Notes under the pieces: generated by a model
Databases searched by the model: none
What the model was told of the DNA's origin: nothing
Seen by the model: only the letters and a program-made list of their open reading frames with translations
Made by a program: the position numbers and the translations under genes
Assembly (NCBI RefSeq): GCF_003937915.1
Contig: NZ_RHUM01000011.1
Location: forward strand, 1 to 64,000
Source: Erwinia sp. 198
GTDB taxonomy: Bacteria > Pseudomonadota > Gammaproteobacteria > Enterobacterales > Enterobacteriaceae
Reading direction: 5' to 3'
Length of the DNA stretch: 64,000 nucleotides
Shown here: piece by piece, positions 9,836 through 18,665 of the stretch
Numbering within the stretch: position 1 is the stretch's first letter
Layout: every line of letters begins with the position of its first letter

Positions 9836-11152
9836 TTAAAGCGCGGTCGCGCCGGTGACGCGCCAGACCACGTTTCCGGCATCGTCGGCAATCATCAGAC
9901 CTCCCTGTTTATCCATAGTCAGGCCTACCGGCAGGCCGCGAACCGATTTTTGATCCTCCGTGAGGAAGCCGGTGACCACCGGCTCTGGCTGTCCTTGCGG
10001 CATACCGTTGCGGAAGGCAACCCAGACCACCTGATAGCCGTTCAGCGGCTTGCGGTTCCAGCTGCCGTGCTCGCTGACAAAAGCACCGCCACGGTATTTC
10101 TCCGGCAGATTGGTGCCGGTATAGAACCACAGTCCCAGCGGCGCCACGTGCGAGCTGAGCGCATAGTCAGGCTTAATCGCTTTTTTCACCAGATCCGGGC
10201 GCGGCGGCTGAACGCGTTCGTCCACGTGCTGGCCGAAATAGCTGTAAGGCCAGCCGTAAAAGCCGCCTTCCTGTACCGATGTCAGGTAGTCCGGCACCAG
10301 ATCGGCACCGATTTCATCGCGCTCGTTAACGATGGCCCACAGCTTGCCGGTTTGCGGCTCCCACTGCATCCCGGTGGGATTGCGCAGCCCGCTGGCGTAG
10401 ATCCGACTGGCGCCGCTTGCCGCATCGACCTCCAGGATATCGGCCCGACGATACTCTGCGCCGATGCCGTTTTCAGTGATATTACTGTTGGAGCCGACGC
10501 CGACATAAAGTTTGCTGCCGTCCGGGCTGGCCAGCAGCGACTTGGTCCAGTGATGGTTAACAGGCCCGCCCGGCAGCTCGGTCAGCTCGGTGCCGGGATC
10601 GGTGATCTTCGTCGCGCCGCTTTCATAGCGATATTTCATCAGCGAGTCGGCATTCGCCACGTACAGCGTATCGCCGATAAGCTGCACGCCAAACGGCGAG
10701 CGCAGGTTTTCCAGGAAAGGATATTTTTGCCAGCTTTTGCCGTCGCTGCTGCGCAGCAGCGTAATGCGATTGCCGCCGGCACCGCCCTTGCCGGAGGCCT
10801 TTTGAACCAGACCGGTGATTAGCTGCTTCGGCTGGCTGGTCGGCGCTGCCGGAGCGCTGCCTTCCACCACCAGTATATCGCCATTTGGCAACGTATAGAG
10901 CTGGCGCGGATGCTGAAAACCGTCCGCAACTTTTTCTATCTTCAGACCATCCGCGACCCTGGGCTTTTCACCCTCCTTCCATGGCGTACCGTTCGGAACC
11001 TTCATGGGCGGGACAAGGAAGTTTTTTGCCGCCGGCAACTCCGGATCCGCACCGGTTTGCTTTGCGGGATCGATTTTAGCGCCGTTATCACAGCCGGCGA
11101 GCAGCAGTGAAACCGTTACGGCCAGCAGTGAGAGTGTGGTTGACGTTTTCAT
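9836..11152 (-). CDS. PQQ-dependent sugar dehydrogenase, L-sorbosone dehydrogenase-like lipoprotein
   Basis: Predicted periplasmic quinoprotein. It begins with a lipoprotein signal (lipobox LLAGC, Cys at residue 20), so it is exported and lipid-anchored. The mature part is a six-bladed soluble-glucose/sorbosone dehydrogenase propeller: PRQLYTLPNGDILVVEG, then LYVGVGSNSN, YASGLRNPTGMQWEPQTGKL, VNERDEIGADLVPDYLTSV, and FYGWPYSYFGQHVD. These are the conserved positions that hold PQQ and calcium in the soluble glucose dehydrogenase family. It is the second PQQ-type enzyme in the window after gcd. It is the second gene of a pair, 9 bp after a small membrane protein gene that could anchor it or carry electrons. 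The natural substrate is unknown; other aldose or sugar-aldehyde substrates are possible. Confidence 0.85.
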   Translation of the reverse strand: MKTSTTLSLLAVTVSLLLAGCDNGAKIDPAKQTGADPELPAAKNFLVPPMKVPNGTPWKEGEKPRVADGLKIEKVADGFQHPRQLYTLPNGDILVVEGSAPAAPTSQPKQLITGLVQKASGKGGAGGNRITLLRSSDGKSWQKYPFLENLRSPFGVQLIGDTLYVANADSLMKYRYESGATKITDPGTELTELPGGPVNHHWTKSLLASPDGSKLYVGVGSNSNITENGIGAEYRRADILEVDAASGASRIYASGLRNPTGMQWEPQTGKLWAIVNERDEIGADLVPDYLTSVQEGGFYGWPYSYFGQHVDERVQPPRPDLVKKAIKPDYALSSHVAPLGLWFYTGTNLPEKYRGGAFVSEHGSWNRKPLNGYQVVWVAFRNGMPQGQPEPVVTGFLTEDQKSVRGLPVGLTMDKQGGLMIADDAGNVVWRVTGATAL

Positions 11153-11161
11153 AACTCCTCC

Positions 11162-11587
11162 TTAAGCGGTGCGATCGCGCACGGCGAGCTGCACGTTGGC
11201 GAACAGCATCAGAACCACCGCCAGGGTGGAGAGAATAACGCCGGCAGGCACCACCGCCCACGCGTCGCGGCTGTGAATAAAGGCGTTGAAAATTTCCAGC
11301 ACGATCGCCAGCAGATAGGCCCAAAAATGCACTTTTATCGCCGATCCCTGCGGATAAGAGACGCCCACCCAAACCTGCACAAGGTTAATCAGGCGAGGAA
11401 CGATTGCAACGATCAGTCCGATAGCGATCAGCCAGCTCGCCGCCTGTGTCCAGAAAATTTCAGTACTGTAGAGATAAATAATGTCGAAGATCCAGCCCGC
11501 CACAAAAAAGCCGAGCGGGACAGGATGAAACAATGAATAGACGGCCACCGCAAAAGTCGAATGGCGGGATGTTACCTGGGAAGTCAT
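11162..11587 (-). CDS. DUF2231-type four-helix membrane protein
   Basis: Inner-membrane protein of 141 residues with about four hydrophobic helices. The early HPVPLGFFVAGWIFDIIY matches the HP-P-F-G pattern of DUF2231. The start is an ATG with a GGAG ribosome site about 8 bases upstream. It is transcribed first, 9 bp ahead of the sorbosone-type dehydrogenase, so the two are surely co-expressed. A role as membrane partner or electron acceptor for the lipoprotein dehydrogenase is inference from this linkage. Confidence 0.8.
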   Translation of the reverse strand: MTSQVTSRHSTFAVAVYSLFHPVPLGFFVAGWIFDIIYLYSTEIFWTQAASWLIAIGLIVAIVPRLINLVQVWVGVSYPQGSAIKVHFWAYLLAIVLEIFNAFIHSRDAWAVVPAGVILSTLAVVLMLFANVQLAVRDRTA

Positions 11588-11702
11588 TTACCGGCTCCTT
11601 AAACAGGGAAAATGCGCGGCCCGCAGGCAATGCGGCAGCGCAGACTGTAAAAGGTTAGTAAAGTTAATGACTTCTTGTTTAGTAATGTGAAGAAAATTAG
11701 GA

Positions 11703-12416
11703 TTATGCCCGCTGCTGGCGTAAATCAGCCAGCGAAAGTCGCTGTACGCCAGCCGCGTCAAAATTGCTGACGTCCAGCCAGCGCTCAAAAGCTTCGCGCA
11801 GCGCGGGCCATTCCTCATCAATAATGGAAAACCAGGCGGTATCGCGGCTGCGTCCTTTGTAAACGATGGCCTGACGGAACAGCCCTTCATAGCGAAAGCC
11901 GAGACGCTCTGCTGCCCGCCGCGAAGGCGCGTTGAGGCTGTCGCACTTCCATTCGTATCGACGATAGCCCAGCCGATCGAAGGCGTAACGCATCAGCAGA
12001 AAATGGCTTTCGGTAGAGAGCGGCGTGCGCTTCAGCGCGGGCGAAAAGGTCACGTACCCCACTTCCATCACGCCGTGCGCTGGCTCAACCCTCATCAGCG
12101 CCAGCGTACCGACCGCGCGACCGCTTTGTCGATCGATCACGGCGAAGTGCAGCGGATCGCGACTGGCTTCGGCCCTGGCAAGATAGTCGCGAAGCTCCTC
12201 CGCGTTAAAAGGGCCGGCGGGCAGCCAGGTCCAGTCGCGATCGTCTTCGGCGCTGCTCCACGCGGTCAGCAGATCCTCATAGTGACGGGCGCTTTCCAGC
12301 GGCTCCAGCATACAGAAGCGCCCCGCCAGCGCTATGCGTTCAGGCAAAGGGCGCGGCGTCCATTCAGGAAGCGGTTCGCCAACCGGCTGTTGAAATTCAT
12401 TTAAACGCACGGACAA
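11703..12416 (-). CDS. GNAT-family N-acetyltransferase (RimJ/RimL-like)
   Basis: Cytoplasmic acetyl-CoA-dependent acetyltransferase of 237 residues. The core is visible as RAVGTLALMRVEPAHGVMEV, GYVTFSPALKRTPLSTESH and NAPSRRAAERLGFRYEGLFR, which is the RimJ/RimL pattern for acetyl-CoA binding and the C-terminal motif. There is no ATG near the start. The best reading is TTG at 12416 just after a GAGGTG ribosome site, or GTG at 12410. Substrate unknown; a small-molecule amine or protein N-terminus are both possible. Confidence 0.85.
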   Translation of the reverse strand: MSVRLNEFQQPVGEPLPEWTPRPLPERIALAGRFCMLEPLESARHYEDLLTAWSSAEDDRDWTWLPAGPFNAEELRDYLARAEASRDPLHFAVIDRQSGRAVGTLALMRVEPAHGVMEVGYVTFSPALKRTPLSTESHFLLMRYAFDRLGYRRYEWKCDSLNAPSRRAAERLGFRYEGLFRQAIVYKGRSRDTAWFSIIDEEWPALREAFERWLDVSNFDAAGVQRLSLADLRQQRA

Positions 12417-12487
12417 TTTTCACCTCAGGCGATAACTACGTTGATTTTCCAGCATAAACTGCCGCGTAACGAAAGCCAGTAGTTTTT

Positions 12488-12916
12488 TTACCTGTCGATA
12501 AACCGGCCCGGATAGTCCGCCGGCGGTTTTTGTCGCTCATTAAATCGGCCAAACAGCCGATAACGGTTTTGTGCGATCAGATTATAGCAGCGGTCGCTGA
12601 TGAACTTTGGACAGAAGCGCAGTACCGAAAGCGCTCGCCAGGGCCACGGCAGCCCAAGCATAACGCGGAAAATAGCGTCGGCGCGCAGATAAACCTGGCC
12701 GCGTTCGAGCAGCACAATGGTATTGATTTCGTCAGGCGACATACCGGCGGCTTTCAGCAGGGATTTGCCTTTTTCAGTCTGAACCGCGGCCAGGCGTACG
12801 GTGCGACGCTTGTCATAGCGCAGCAGAAAATTGACCCAGCCGTTACAGAGTTTGCACACGCCGTCATAAAGCACAATGCGCTCGTGCGACGGCAGCGTTT
12901 CAGCAGTATCGGACAT
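12488..12916 (-). CDS. DCC-family thiol-disulfide oxidoreductase-like protein (DUF393/YuxK)
   Basis: Small thioredoxin-like protein of 142 residues carrying the defining motif YDGVCKLCNGWVNFLL near the N-terminus (a C-x-x-C dithiol), then FRVMLGLPWPWRALSVLRF and NRYRLFG near the end. An upstream in-frame start at 12997 exists, but the family begins a few residues before the motif, so MSDTAETLP at 12916 is preferred. Function in the family is poorly defined; a redox role rests on the CxxC motif. It is divergent from the c-di-GMP gene that follows, with about 110 bp between the chosen starts. Confidence 0.85.
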   Translation of the reverse strand: MSDTAETLPSHERIVLYDGVCKLCNGWVNFLLRYDKRRTVRLAAVQTEKGKSLLKAAGMSPDEINTIVLLERGQVYLRADAIFRVMLGLPWPWRALSVLRFCPKFISDRCYNLIAQNRYRLFGRFNERQKPPADYPGRFIDR

Positions 12917-13026
12917 AGCATCACCAAAGTCAGATAAAAATAAAAAGCCGTTTGTACACGACCAGACCTTAAGCCTGGCTTGAAAAGCGGCATACATCCA
13001 TTTTGAATCGTTTCAGGAACACCAGA

Positions 13027-14796
13027 ATGCCGACTCCTCAAGGCGAAACCCGCTACCAGCTGGCGTTAGAGATGCTGACAGCAGATGACGCGGGACGGGA
13101 TGAAATTCTCAGCAAATTTACCCGGCTCACCAGCGAGCTGCTGAATATTCCCGGCAGCTTCGTGTCGATTATGAACGAGCACCAGCAATACATTAAGGCG
13201 GCGCGGAATTTCTCGCTGAAGCGAAGCTCGCTTGAAGACGCGCTCTGTCGGCACACGCTCGCCAGCGGTGAGGTCATGGTCTGCCCCGACACCCATCTGG
13301 ACGAACGGTTTAAGGCGCACCCGCTGATCAAGGATTCGCCCTATATCCGTTTTTATGCGGGCGCGCCGCTGAAAATGCGCGACGGTGCTATTGTTGGCAC
13401 ACTGTGCGTTACGGATGTGCTGCCGCATAGTTTTACTGAGGAACAGGTAAAGCTGCTGGAGCTGCTGGCCGAGATCATGACTGCCTGGCTGGATGCCTGG
13501 TATCATACCAGCCTGCGTGACGTTGTCACTCTTTTGCCTAATCGTCAGAGCCTGCTGCGTGATTTGGAGCAGCTGGAGGATAACGGCGTCATCCAGCCTT
13601 ATAGCCTGGTGCTGATTGACTGCATCGATATGGCACGCGCCTACGACATCGCCCGCGCGCTGGGGATGTATGCGCTGGAAGCTTTGTTGCAGAACATCGC
13701 TACCCTGCTGCGCACGCGCCTGCAGCTGAGAGACGATGACCGGCTTTATACCGTGTCGAAAGGCCGGTTTGCGCTGCTTTCCGCCAGTAAAACGTCCGGC
13801 TGGCCGAAACAGCTAAGCGAAAAGCTGGGTCAGGTGCGCGCGCGCATAGGCGAAGAGATTGCTATCGATCTGACTATTCACCTGGGTGAAGTCTCTTTTT
13901 CGCCTATGCTCTGCCCGCCGGTTGAAGTGCTGCGGCGCGGCGTCAGCGCGCTGCATGAGGCTATCGGCCAGGGGCTGTCCTACGCCGCTTTCGATCTGGA
14001 GAGCGATAACCGCCGCAAGCTGGATTTTCTGCTGCTGCACGATCTGGCGGAAGCGCTGCGCAGCGAAGGCGGGCTTTATCTGGTTTATCAGCCGCAGATC
14101 TCGTTGCACAGCGGCCTGCCGGTAGGCATGGAGGCGCTGCTGCGCTGGCAACATCCCCGCCTCGGCAACCTGCCGCCGTTACAGTTTCTGCCGCTGGTGG
14201 AGCAAACCAACCTGATGGCTGGCGTCACCGACTGGGTAATCGTTAGCGTGCTGGCGCAGCTCAAACTCTGGCGGGCAAAAGGCATTAACCTGCCCGTATC
14301 GGTCAACGTCAGCGTCAGCGATCTGGCCCGTGAAGGCTTTGCCGACTGGCTGGAAAGGATGCTGCTGCGGGCGGGCCTCTCCAGCGATTTGCTGAGTATT
14401 GAGTGCCTGGAAACGGAAAAGCTGCTGGAAAGTCCGGATGCGATGCGCGGCCTGAATCAGCTCAAGCTACGCGGCTTTACGCTGGCGCTGGACGATTTCG
14501 GCAGCGGCTACAGCAATATTAACTATCTGAAGCGTATTCCGATGGACGTAATCAAGCTGGATCGCTCGCTGATCGCGCCGCTTGCTGCCGACGGCGGCAG
14601 CCAGATCGTGGCGCGCCACGTGATAACCATGCTTAAAGAGCTGAACTATATCGTGCTGGCGGAAGGCGTGGAGGATGAGGAAACGCTGCTGCTGCTGCGC
14701 GGATTCGGCTGTGATGAAATTCAGGGCTACTTTTGCAGCAAACCCCTTCCGGCGGAAGGGGTTGAGCAATGGCTTAAGAGCGGGAAAACGCCTTAG
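13027..14796 (+). CDS. GAF-GGDEF(degenerate)-EAL c-di-GMP phosphodiesterase
   Basis: Cytoplasmic signalling protein of 589 residues. Residues ~15-160 form a GAF sensor domain (SFVSIMNEHQQYIKAARNFS, then VGTLCVTDVLP). The middle ~160 residues are a GGDEF fold that starts well (VVTLLPNRQSLLRDLEQL) but has SKGRFALL where GGDEF should be, so it cannot make c-di-GMP. The C-terminal EAL domain keeps its catalytic set: GMEALLRW, SVNVS, CLETE, LALDDFGSGYSN, IKLDRS, LAEGVED and IQGYFCSKP. It should therefore hydrolyse c-di-GMP, with the dead GGDEF possibly binding GTP as a regulator (inference). The ATG at 13027 with AGGA eight bases upstream is preferred to the TTG at 13003. Confidence 0.9.
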   Translation: MPTPQGETRYQLALEMLTADDAGRDEILSKFTRLTSELLNIPGSFVSIMNEHQQYIKAARNFSLKRSSLEDALCRHTLASGEVMVCPDTHLDERFKAHPLIKDSPYIRFYAGAPLKMRDGAIVGTLCVTDVLPHSFTEEQVKLLELLAEIMTAWLDAWYHTSLRDVVTLLPNRQSLLRDLEQLEDNGVIQPYSLVLIDCIDMARAYDIARALGMYALEALLQNIATLLRTRLQLRDDDRLYTVSKGRFALLSASKTSGWPKQLSEKLGQVRARIGEEIAIDLTIHLGEVSFSPMLCPPVEVLRRGVSALHEAIGQGLSYAAFDLESDNRRKLDFLLLHDLAEALRSEGGLYLVYQPQISLHSGLPVGMEALLRWQHPRLGNLPPLQFLPLVEQTNLMAGVTDWVIVSVLAQLKLWRAKGINLPVSVNVSVSDLAREGFADWLERMLLRAGLSSDLLSIECLETEKLLESPDAMRGLNQLKLRGFTLALDDFGSGYSNINYLKRIPMDVIKLDRSLIAPLAADGGSQIVARHVITMLKELNYIVLAEGVEDEETLLLLRGFGCDEIQGYFCSKPLPAEGVEQWLKSGKTP

Positions 14797-14847
14797 ATAA
14801 GCAGCCCGCGCAGACGGTCAGCACAGTATCCTGCCCAAACGATCCAA

Positions 14848-16239
14848 TCAGGATTCTGCCCAGACGGTCTGCGCGTTGGTGAACTCCCGAATACCAAAGT
14901 GGGACAGCTCGCGACCGTAGCCGCTGTGCTTAACGCCGCCAATCGGTACGCGCGGGTCGGAGAAGCTCGGCGTATTGATAAACATGCCGCCGGTTTCCAC
15001 CTTCGCGGCAAGCTTGCGGGCTTTTGCGACGTCGCGGCTCCACAGGCTGCCGCCCAGGCCGAACTCGGAGTCGTTAGCCAGCGCAATTGCGTCGTCCGCG
15101 TCCTTCGCCACAATCAGCGAAGCAACCGGGCCAAACAGCTCCTGCTTAAAGCTGGTCATGCCGGGTTTGACGTTGCTCAGCACGGTAGGCGCATAGAAGT
15201 TCGCCTGGCCCTGCATAACGTGGCCGCCCAGCAGGCACTCCGCGCCTTCGGCGATGGTAGCCTGCACCTGAGAATCCAGCTCGTCACGCAGATCGAAACG
15301 GGCCATTGGGCCGATATAGGTCGCTTCGTCGCGTGGATCGCCTACCACCAGCTCTTTTACCGCCGCCACAAATTTGTCGCGGAACTCGGCAAAAACGGCC
15401 TCTTCCACGATAATGCGCTTCGCCGCCATGCAGACCTGGCCGCCGTTCATAAAGCGACCCGCCACCGCGCCTTTCACCGCCGCATCGATATCGGCGTCGG
15501 CCAGCACGATAAAGGCATCGGAACCGCCCAGCTCCAGCACGCTTTTTTTCACCGCCGCGCCCGCCAGCGCTGCAATAGCCGCCCCTGCGCGCACGCTGCC
15601 GGTCAGGGTGACGGCCGCGATGCGTGAGTCTTTGATAATAGTAGCGACGGCATCGTTATCGGCGTTCAGGACGCTAAACAGGCCCTGCTGCACGCCCGCT
15701 TCCGCCAGCACGGATTGCAGCAGCAGCGCGCTGCCCATAATGCTCGGGGCCGGTTTCAGCAGATAGCTATTGCCCGCCATAATAATGGGCACCGCGCCGC
15801 GCAGCACCTGCCATACCGGGAAGTTCCACGGCATTACGGCCAGGATCGGGCCAATCGGCAGATAGTTAACGTGCGCTTTTTCATTTTCGACCAGGGTGGC
15901 TTCCGGTGCCAGGATTGTTGGCCCCTGCTCCGCATACCATTCGCACAGGCGCGCGCACTTTTCCACTTCGGCCAGGCTCTGGGTAATCGGCTTGCCCATT
16001 TCGTCGGTCATCATTTCCGCCAGCGCGCGGGCATGTTTACGCAGGCTGGCCGCCATGTTCAGCAACAGCTGGCTGCGTTCCGCCACCTCGCTGTGACGCC
16101 AGTGCTGAAACGCGCCGTGGGCCTGCGCCAGCGCGGTTTCCACCTCGGCGGCGGTAGCGAAAGGCGTCTGGCGAATGATGTCGCCGGTAAAAGGGTTACG
16201 GGATACGGCGCCCGCCTGAACTGCTGATGAAGTCGTCAT
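14848..16239 (-). CDS. sad: NAD(P)-dependent succinate-semialdehyde dehydrogenase, Sad/YneI type
   Basis: Cytoplasmic aldehyde dehydrogenase of 463 residues, nearly identical in length to E. coli Sad (462). It has the Rossmann NAD site (AVMPWNFPVWQVLRGAVPII, TLTGSVRAGAAI), the general base in KKSVLELGGSDAFIV and the catalytic cysteine in NGGQVCMAAKR. It likely oxidises succinate semialdehyde to succinate in GABA, putrescine or arginine breakdown; related medium-chain aldehydes are possible. The divergent LysR gene at 16356 reproduces the E. coli ptrR(yneJ)-sad arrangement, which supports the call. A small GGCC hairpin and a GATAG-N5-CTATC dyad lie in the 116-bp gap between them. Confidence 0.88.
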   Translation of the reverse strand: MTTSSAVQAGAVSRNPFTGDIIRQTPFATAAEVETALAQAHGAFQHWRHSEVAERSQLLLNMAASLRKHARALAEMMTDEMGKPITQSLAEVEKCARLCEWYAEQGPTILAPEATLVENEKAHVNYLPIGPILAVMPWNFPVWQVLRGAVPIIMAGNSYLLKPAPSIMGSALLLQSVLAEAGVQQGLFSVLNADNDAVATIIKDSRIAAVTLTGSVRAGAAIAALAGAAVKKSVLELGGSDAFIVLADADIDAAVKGAVAGRFMNGGQVCMAAKRIIVEEAVFAEFRDKFVAAVKELVVGDPRDEATYIGPMARFDLRDELDSQVQATIAEGAECLLGGHVMQGQANFYAPTVLSNVKPGMTSFKQELFGPVASLIVAKDADDAIALANDSEFGLGGSLWSRDVAKARKLAAKVETGGMFINTPSFSDPRVPIGGVKHSGYGRELSHFGIREFTNAQTVWAES

Positions 16240-16272
16240 AAGATCCTCCGTCGGCCTCTCAGGCCGGTTGGT

Positions 16273-16287
16273 GATAGTGACGCTATC
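16273..16287. promoter_or_regulatory. Inverted repeat in the sad/ptrR divergent promoter
   Basis: GATAG-TGACG-CTATC is a perfect dyad about 35 bp upstream of sad and about 70 bp upstream of the LysR start. LysR proteins bind short dyads between divergent genes, so this is a plausible PtrR site, but the assignment is positional only. Confidence 0.4.
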
Positions 16288-16355
16288 TTAGCCTTGCGCA
16301 TCCTTCCTGAAAAATGAATAATAATGAAAATATCCTGCTCAAAATGAGAATGTTT

Positions 16356-17219
16356 ATGGATCTGACCCAGCTGGAAGTGTTCCGCGCCATCGCGGAAGAA
16401 GGCAGCGTGACGGCGGCAGCGGGTAAACTGCACCGCGTTCCTTCTAATATTTCTACCCGCCTGCGCCAGCTGGAGGACGAGCTGGGCACGACGCTGTTCA
16501 GCCGCGAAAAGCTGCGCCTGCATATTACCGACGCGGGCCGCACGCTGCTGGATTACGCCAACCGCATCCTGGCACTGACTGAGGAGGCGCGCCTTCAGGT
16601 TTCCAGCCAGCATCCTGCCGGCGTCTTTACCCTTGGCGCGATTGAGAGCACCGCCGCGGTGCGGCTGCCGCCGCTGATTGCCCGCTATCATCAGGCCTGG
16701 CCGGAGGTAGAGCTGGATCTCTCTACCGGGCCGTCCGGCGCGATGACCGACGGGCTGCTGGCGGGCGAGTTCAGCGCGGTGTTTATCGACGGGCCGCCGA
16801 AGCATCCGCAGCTGGAAGGCATCCCGGTTTTTAACGAGGAGATGGTGCTGATCTCTTCGCTGAACCATCCGCCGGTCACCTGCGCCAGGGAAATTTCAGG
16901 CGCCACTATTTACGCTTTCCGCGCCAACTGCTCCTATCGCCGTCTGTTCGAGAACTGGTTCGCCCGTGAAAACGCGTCGCCCGGCAAGATTTTCGAGATG
17001 GAGTCCTATCACGGCATTCTGGCCTGCGTCAGCGCGGGCGCCGGGCTGGCGCTGATCCCGAAAAGTATGCTGGAGAGTATGCCCGGCAGAGACAGCGTTA
17101 GCGCCTGGCCGCTGAGCGACGGCATGGGCGAGCTGGCGATCTGGCTGGTATGGCGCAAAGGCAGCGGCTCCGCCAATCTGCGGGCAATGGTGAAGATGTT
17201 AGAAGCCGTGCAGGAGTAA
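16356..17219 (+). CDS. LysR-family regulator, PtrR/YneJ-like
   Basis: DNA-binding protein of 287 residues. The helix-turn-helix lies at residues 1-60 (MDLTQLEVFRAIAEEGSVTA, then VPSNISTRLRQLEDELGTTL), followed by a co-inducer domain (FTLGAIESTAAVRLPPLIAR and SAGAGLALIPKSML). It is divergent from the sad-type dehydrogenase, as E. coli ptrR is from sad, which suggests it controls succinate-semialdehyde use. An upstream start at 16314 is in frame, but the family begins at MDLTQLEVF. The stop codon is 47 bp before the crtZ start on the same strand, so readthrough into crtZ is possible. Confidence 0.88.
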   Translation: MDLTQLEVFRAIAEEGSVTAAAGKLHRVPSNISTRLRQLEDELGTTLFSREKLRLHITDAGRTLLDYANRILALTEEARLQVSSQHPAGVFTLGAIESTAAVRLPPLIARYHQAWPEVELDLSTGPSGAMTDGLLAGEFSAVFIDGPPKHPQLEGIPVFNEEMVLISSLNHPPVTCAREISGATIYAFRANCSYRRLFENWFARENASPGKIFEMESYHGILACVSAGAGLALIPKSMLESMPGRDSVSAWPLSDGMGELAIWLVWRKGSGSANLRAMVKMLEAVQE

Positions 17220-17266
17220 TGGCGCTGAACTACGCTTAACCCACCTGATACCGGATGGAAAAAACT

Positions 17267-17812
17267 ATGTTGTGGCTGTACAACACATTGATTGTGCTGG
17301 CGACTATCGTCGCGATGGAGATTATCGCGGCGCTGGCGCACAAATATATTATGCATGGCTGGGGCTGGGGCTGGCACCTTTCCCACCACGAGCCGCGCAA
17401 GGGCTGGTTTGAAGTAAACGATCTGTACGCCGTGGTGTTCGCCGTGCTCTCTATCGTGCTGATCTATCTGGGCAGCATCGGCTACTGGCCGCTGCAATGG
17501 ATCGGTGCAGGCATGACCGCCTATGGCCTGCTCTATTTTATGGTGCACGACGGTCTGGTGCACCAGCGCTGGCCTTTCCGCTACGTGCCCCGCCGTGGCT
17601 ATCTGAAACGCCTGTATATGGCGCATCGTCTGCATCACGCGGTGCGCGGCCGGGAAGGCTGCGTCTCTTTCGGTTTTCTCTATGCGCCGCCGGTAGATAA
17701 ACTTCAGGCTACGCTGCGCCAGCGGCACGGTCGCCGCCGCCGCCGGGACGCTGCCACAGGGCCGCAGAACGAGGCGGCGCAGCCTGCTTCCCGCGAGAAG
17801 CCAGCGCCCTGA
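17267..17812 (+). CDS. crtZ: Beta-carotene hydroxylase
   Basis: Non-heme di-iron membrane hydroxylase that adds 3- and 3'-hydroxyls to beta-carotene, giving zeaxanthin. The histidine boxes are intact: HKYIMHGWGWGWHLSHHEPR, VHDGLVHQRWP and MAHRLHHAVRG. Several hydrophobic helices span the N-terminal two thirds. MLWLYN at 17267 is chosen because known CrtZ proteins start MLW; an ATG 12 bp upstream is in frame. The C-terminus is a variable Arg-rich tail. The last 104 bp overlap the 3' end of crtB on the other strand, so two proteins are coded there at once. It competes with the retinal-forming dioxygenase at 43.9 kb for beta-carotene. Confidence 0.97.
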   Translation: MLWLYNTLIVLATIVAMEIIAALAHKYIMHGWGWGWHLSHHEPRKGWFEVNDLYAVVFAVLSIVLIYLGSIGYWPLQWIGAGMTAYGLLYFMVHDGLVHQRWPFRYVPRRGYLKRLYMAHRLHHAVRGREGCVSFGFLYAPPVDKLQATLRQRHGRRRRRDAATGPQNEAAQPASREKPAP

Positions 17813-18665
17813 TGGCCCCGCCCGCCAGCAGGCCCAGCTTTTCCGCCTTGCTGGTGCCCTGGCGGCGATCCCAGGCTTTGCTGCCGGCGCGATCGACCTT
17901 CACGCCGATTTCCCGATAGACGCCGCGCGCGGTAGCAATAGCCCAGGCGGAGCGCAGCGGCAAACCTGCCAGGCCCGCCTCTGCTGACGTATAATAAGGT
18001 TCAGCCGCCGCCACCAGCCGCTGCGCGACTTTCGCCAGCCGGTCCCGACTGGCCGGCTGCGCATAGTTCTCCAGCGTCAGTCCTTCTTCAGCCAGCCAGT
18101 TAACTGGCAGATAGCAGCGGCCGTTTCCGGCGTCCTCAACGATATCGCGGGCGATATTGGTCAGCTGAAAAGCCAGCCCCAGATCGCAGGCCCGATCCAG
18201 CACCGCTTCATCGCGCACGCCCATCACTCGCGCCATCATCAGGCCGACTACGCCCGCTACGTGATAGCAGTAGCGCAGCGTATCGTTCAGCGTGTGGTAA
18301 AGATCGCCCCGCACGTCCATGGCGTAGCCTTCCAGATGATCGAACGCCTGCTGCTGCGGAATGGCATGGGCCAGCGCCACCTCCTGAAACGCGGCGAAAG
18401 CGGGATCGCTCATCGGCTCGCCCGCGCAGGCGCGCAGCGTTAACGCCTTCAGCGTTTCCAGCCTTTGCAGCGGCGTGCTTTGCGCGGCGGTGGCCTGAAA
18501 GCCCAGCTGCTGATCGTCGATCACGTCGTCGCAGTGCCGGCACCACGCGTAAAGCATCAGCGCGCTGCGCCGGGTGGCCGGATCGAACAATTTGGCGGCG
18601 GTGTCGAAGCTTTTCGATCCCGCCGCCATAGTTTCCGTGGCATGGCTGAGCAGCGCCTCATTCAT
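17709..18665 (-). CDS. crtB: Phytoene synthase
   Basis: Condenses two geranylgeranyl diphosphates into 15-cis-phytoene, the first committed carotenoid step. Of 318 residues, the two Asp-rich metal sites are clear: WCRHCDDVIDDQQLG near residue 45 and LAFQLTNIARDIVEDAGNGR around residue 165, followed by CYLP. The start overlaps the crtI stop by 4 bp (ATGA), so translation is coupled. It is the last gene of the minus-strand operon. The final ~30 residues (Ala/Arg/Gly-rich) are encoded in the overlap with crtZ and look unconserved. Confidence 0.97.
   Translation of the reverse strand: MNEALLSHATETMAAGSKSFDTAAKLFDPATRRSALMLYAWCRHCDDVIDDQQLGFQATAAQSTPLQRLETLKALTLRACAGEPMSDPAFAAFQEVALAHAIPQQQAFDHLEGYAMDVRGDLYHTLNDTLRYCYHVAGVVGLMMARVMGVRDEAVLDRACDLGLAFQLTNIARDIVEDAGNGRCYLPVNWLAEEGLTLENYAQPASRDRLAKVAQRLVAAAEPYYTSAEAGLAGLPLRSAWAIATARGVYREIGVKVDRAGSKAWDRRQGTSKAEKLGLLAGGAIRALASRGKQAAPPRSAALWQRPGGGGDRAAGAA

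Noticed and set aside
9833-10822. 329-codon plus-strand frame opposite the sorbosone-type dehydrogenase
   Set aside because: An antisense shadow rich in His and Arg, with no motif I recognise.
14807-14875. 13-bp inverted repeat (one mismatch) around the sad 3' end as a terminator
   Set aside because: The arms are 43 bp apart, one lies inside sad, and there is no U-run. Possibly fortuitous.
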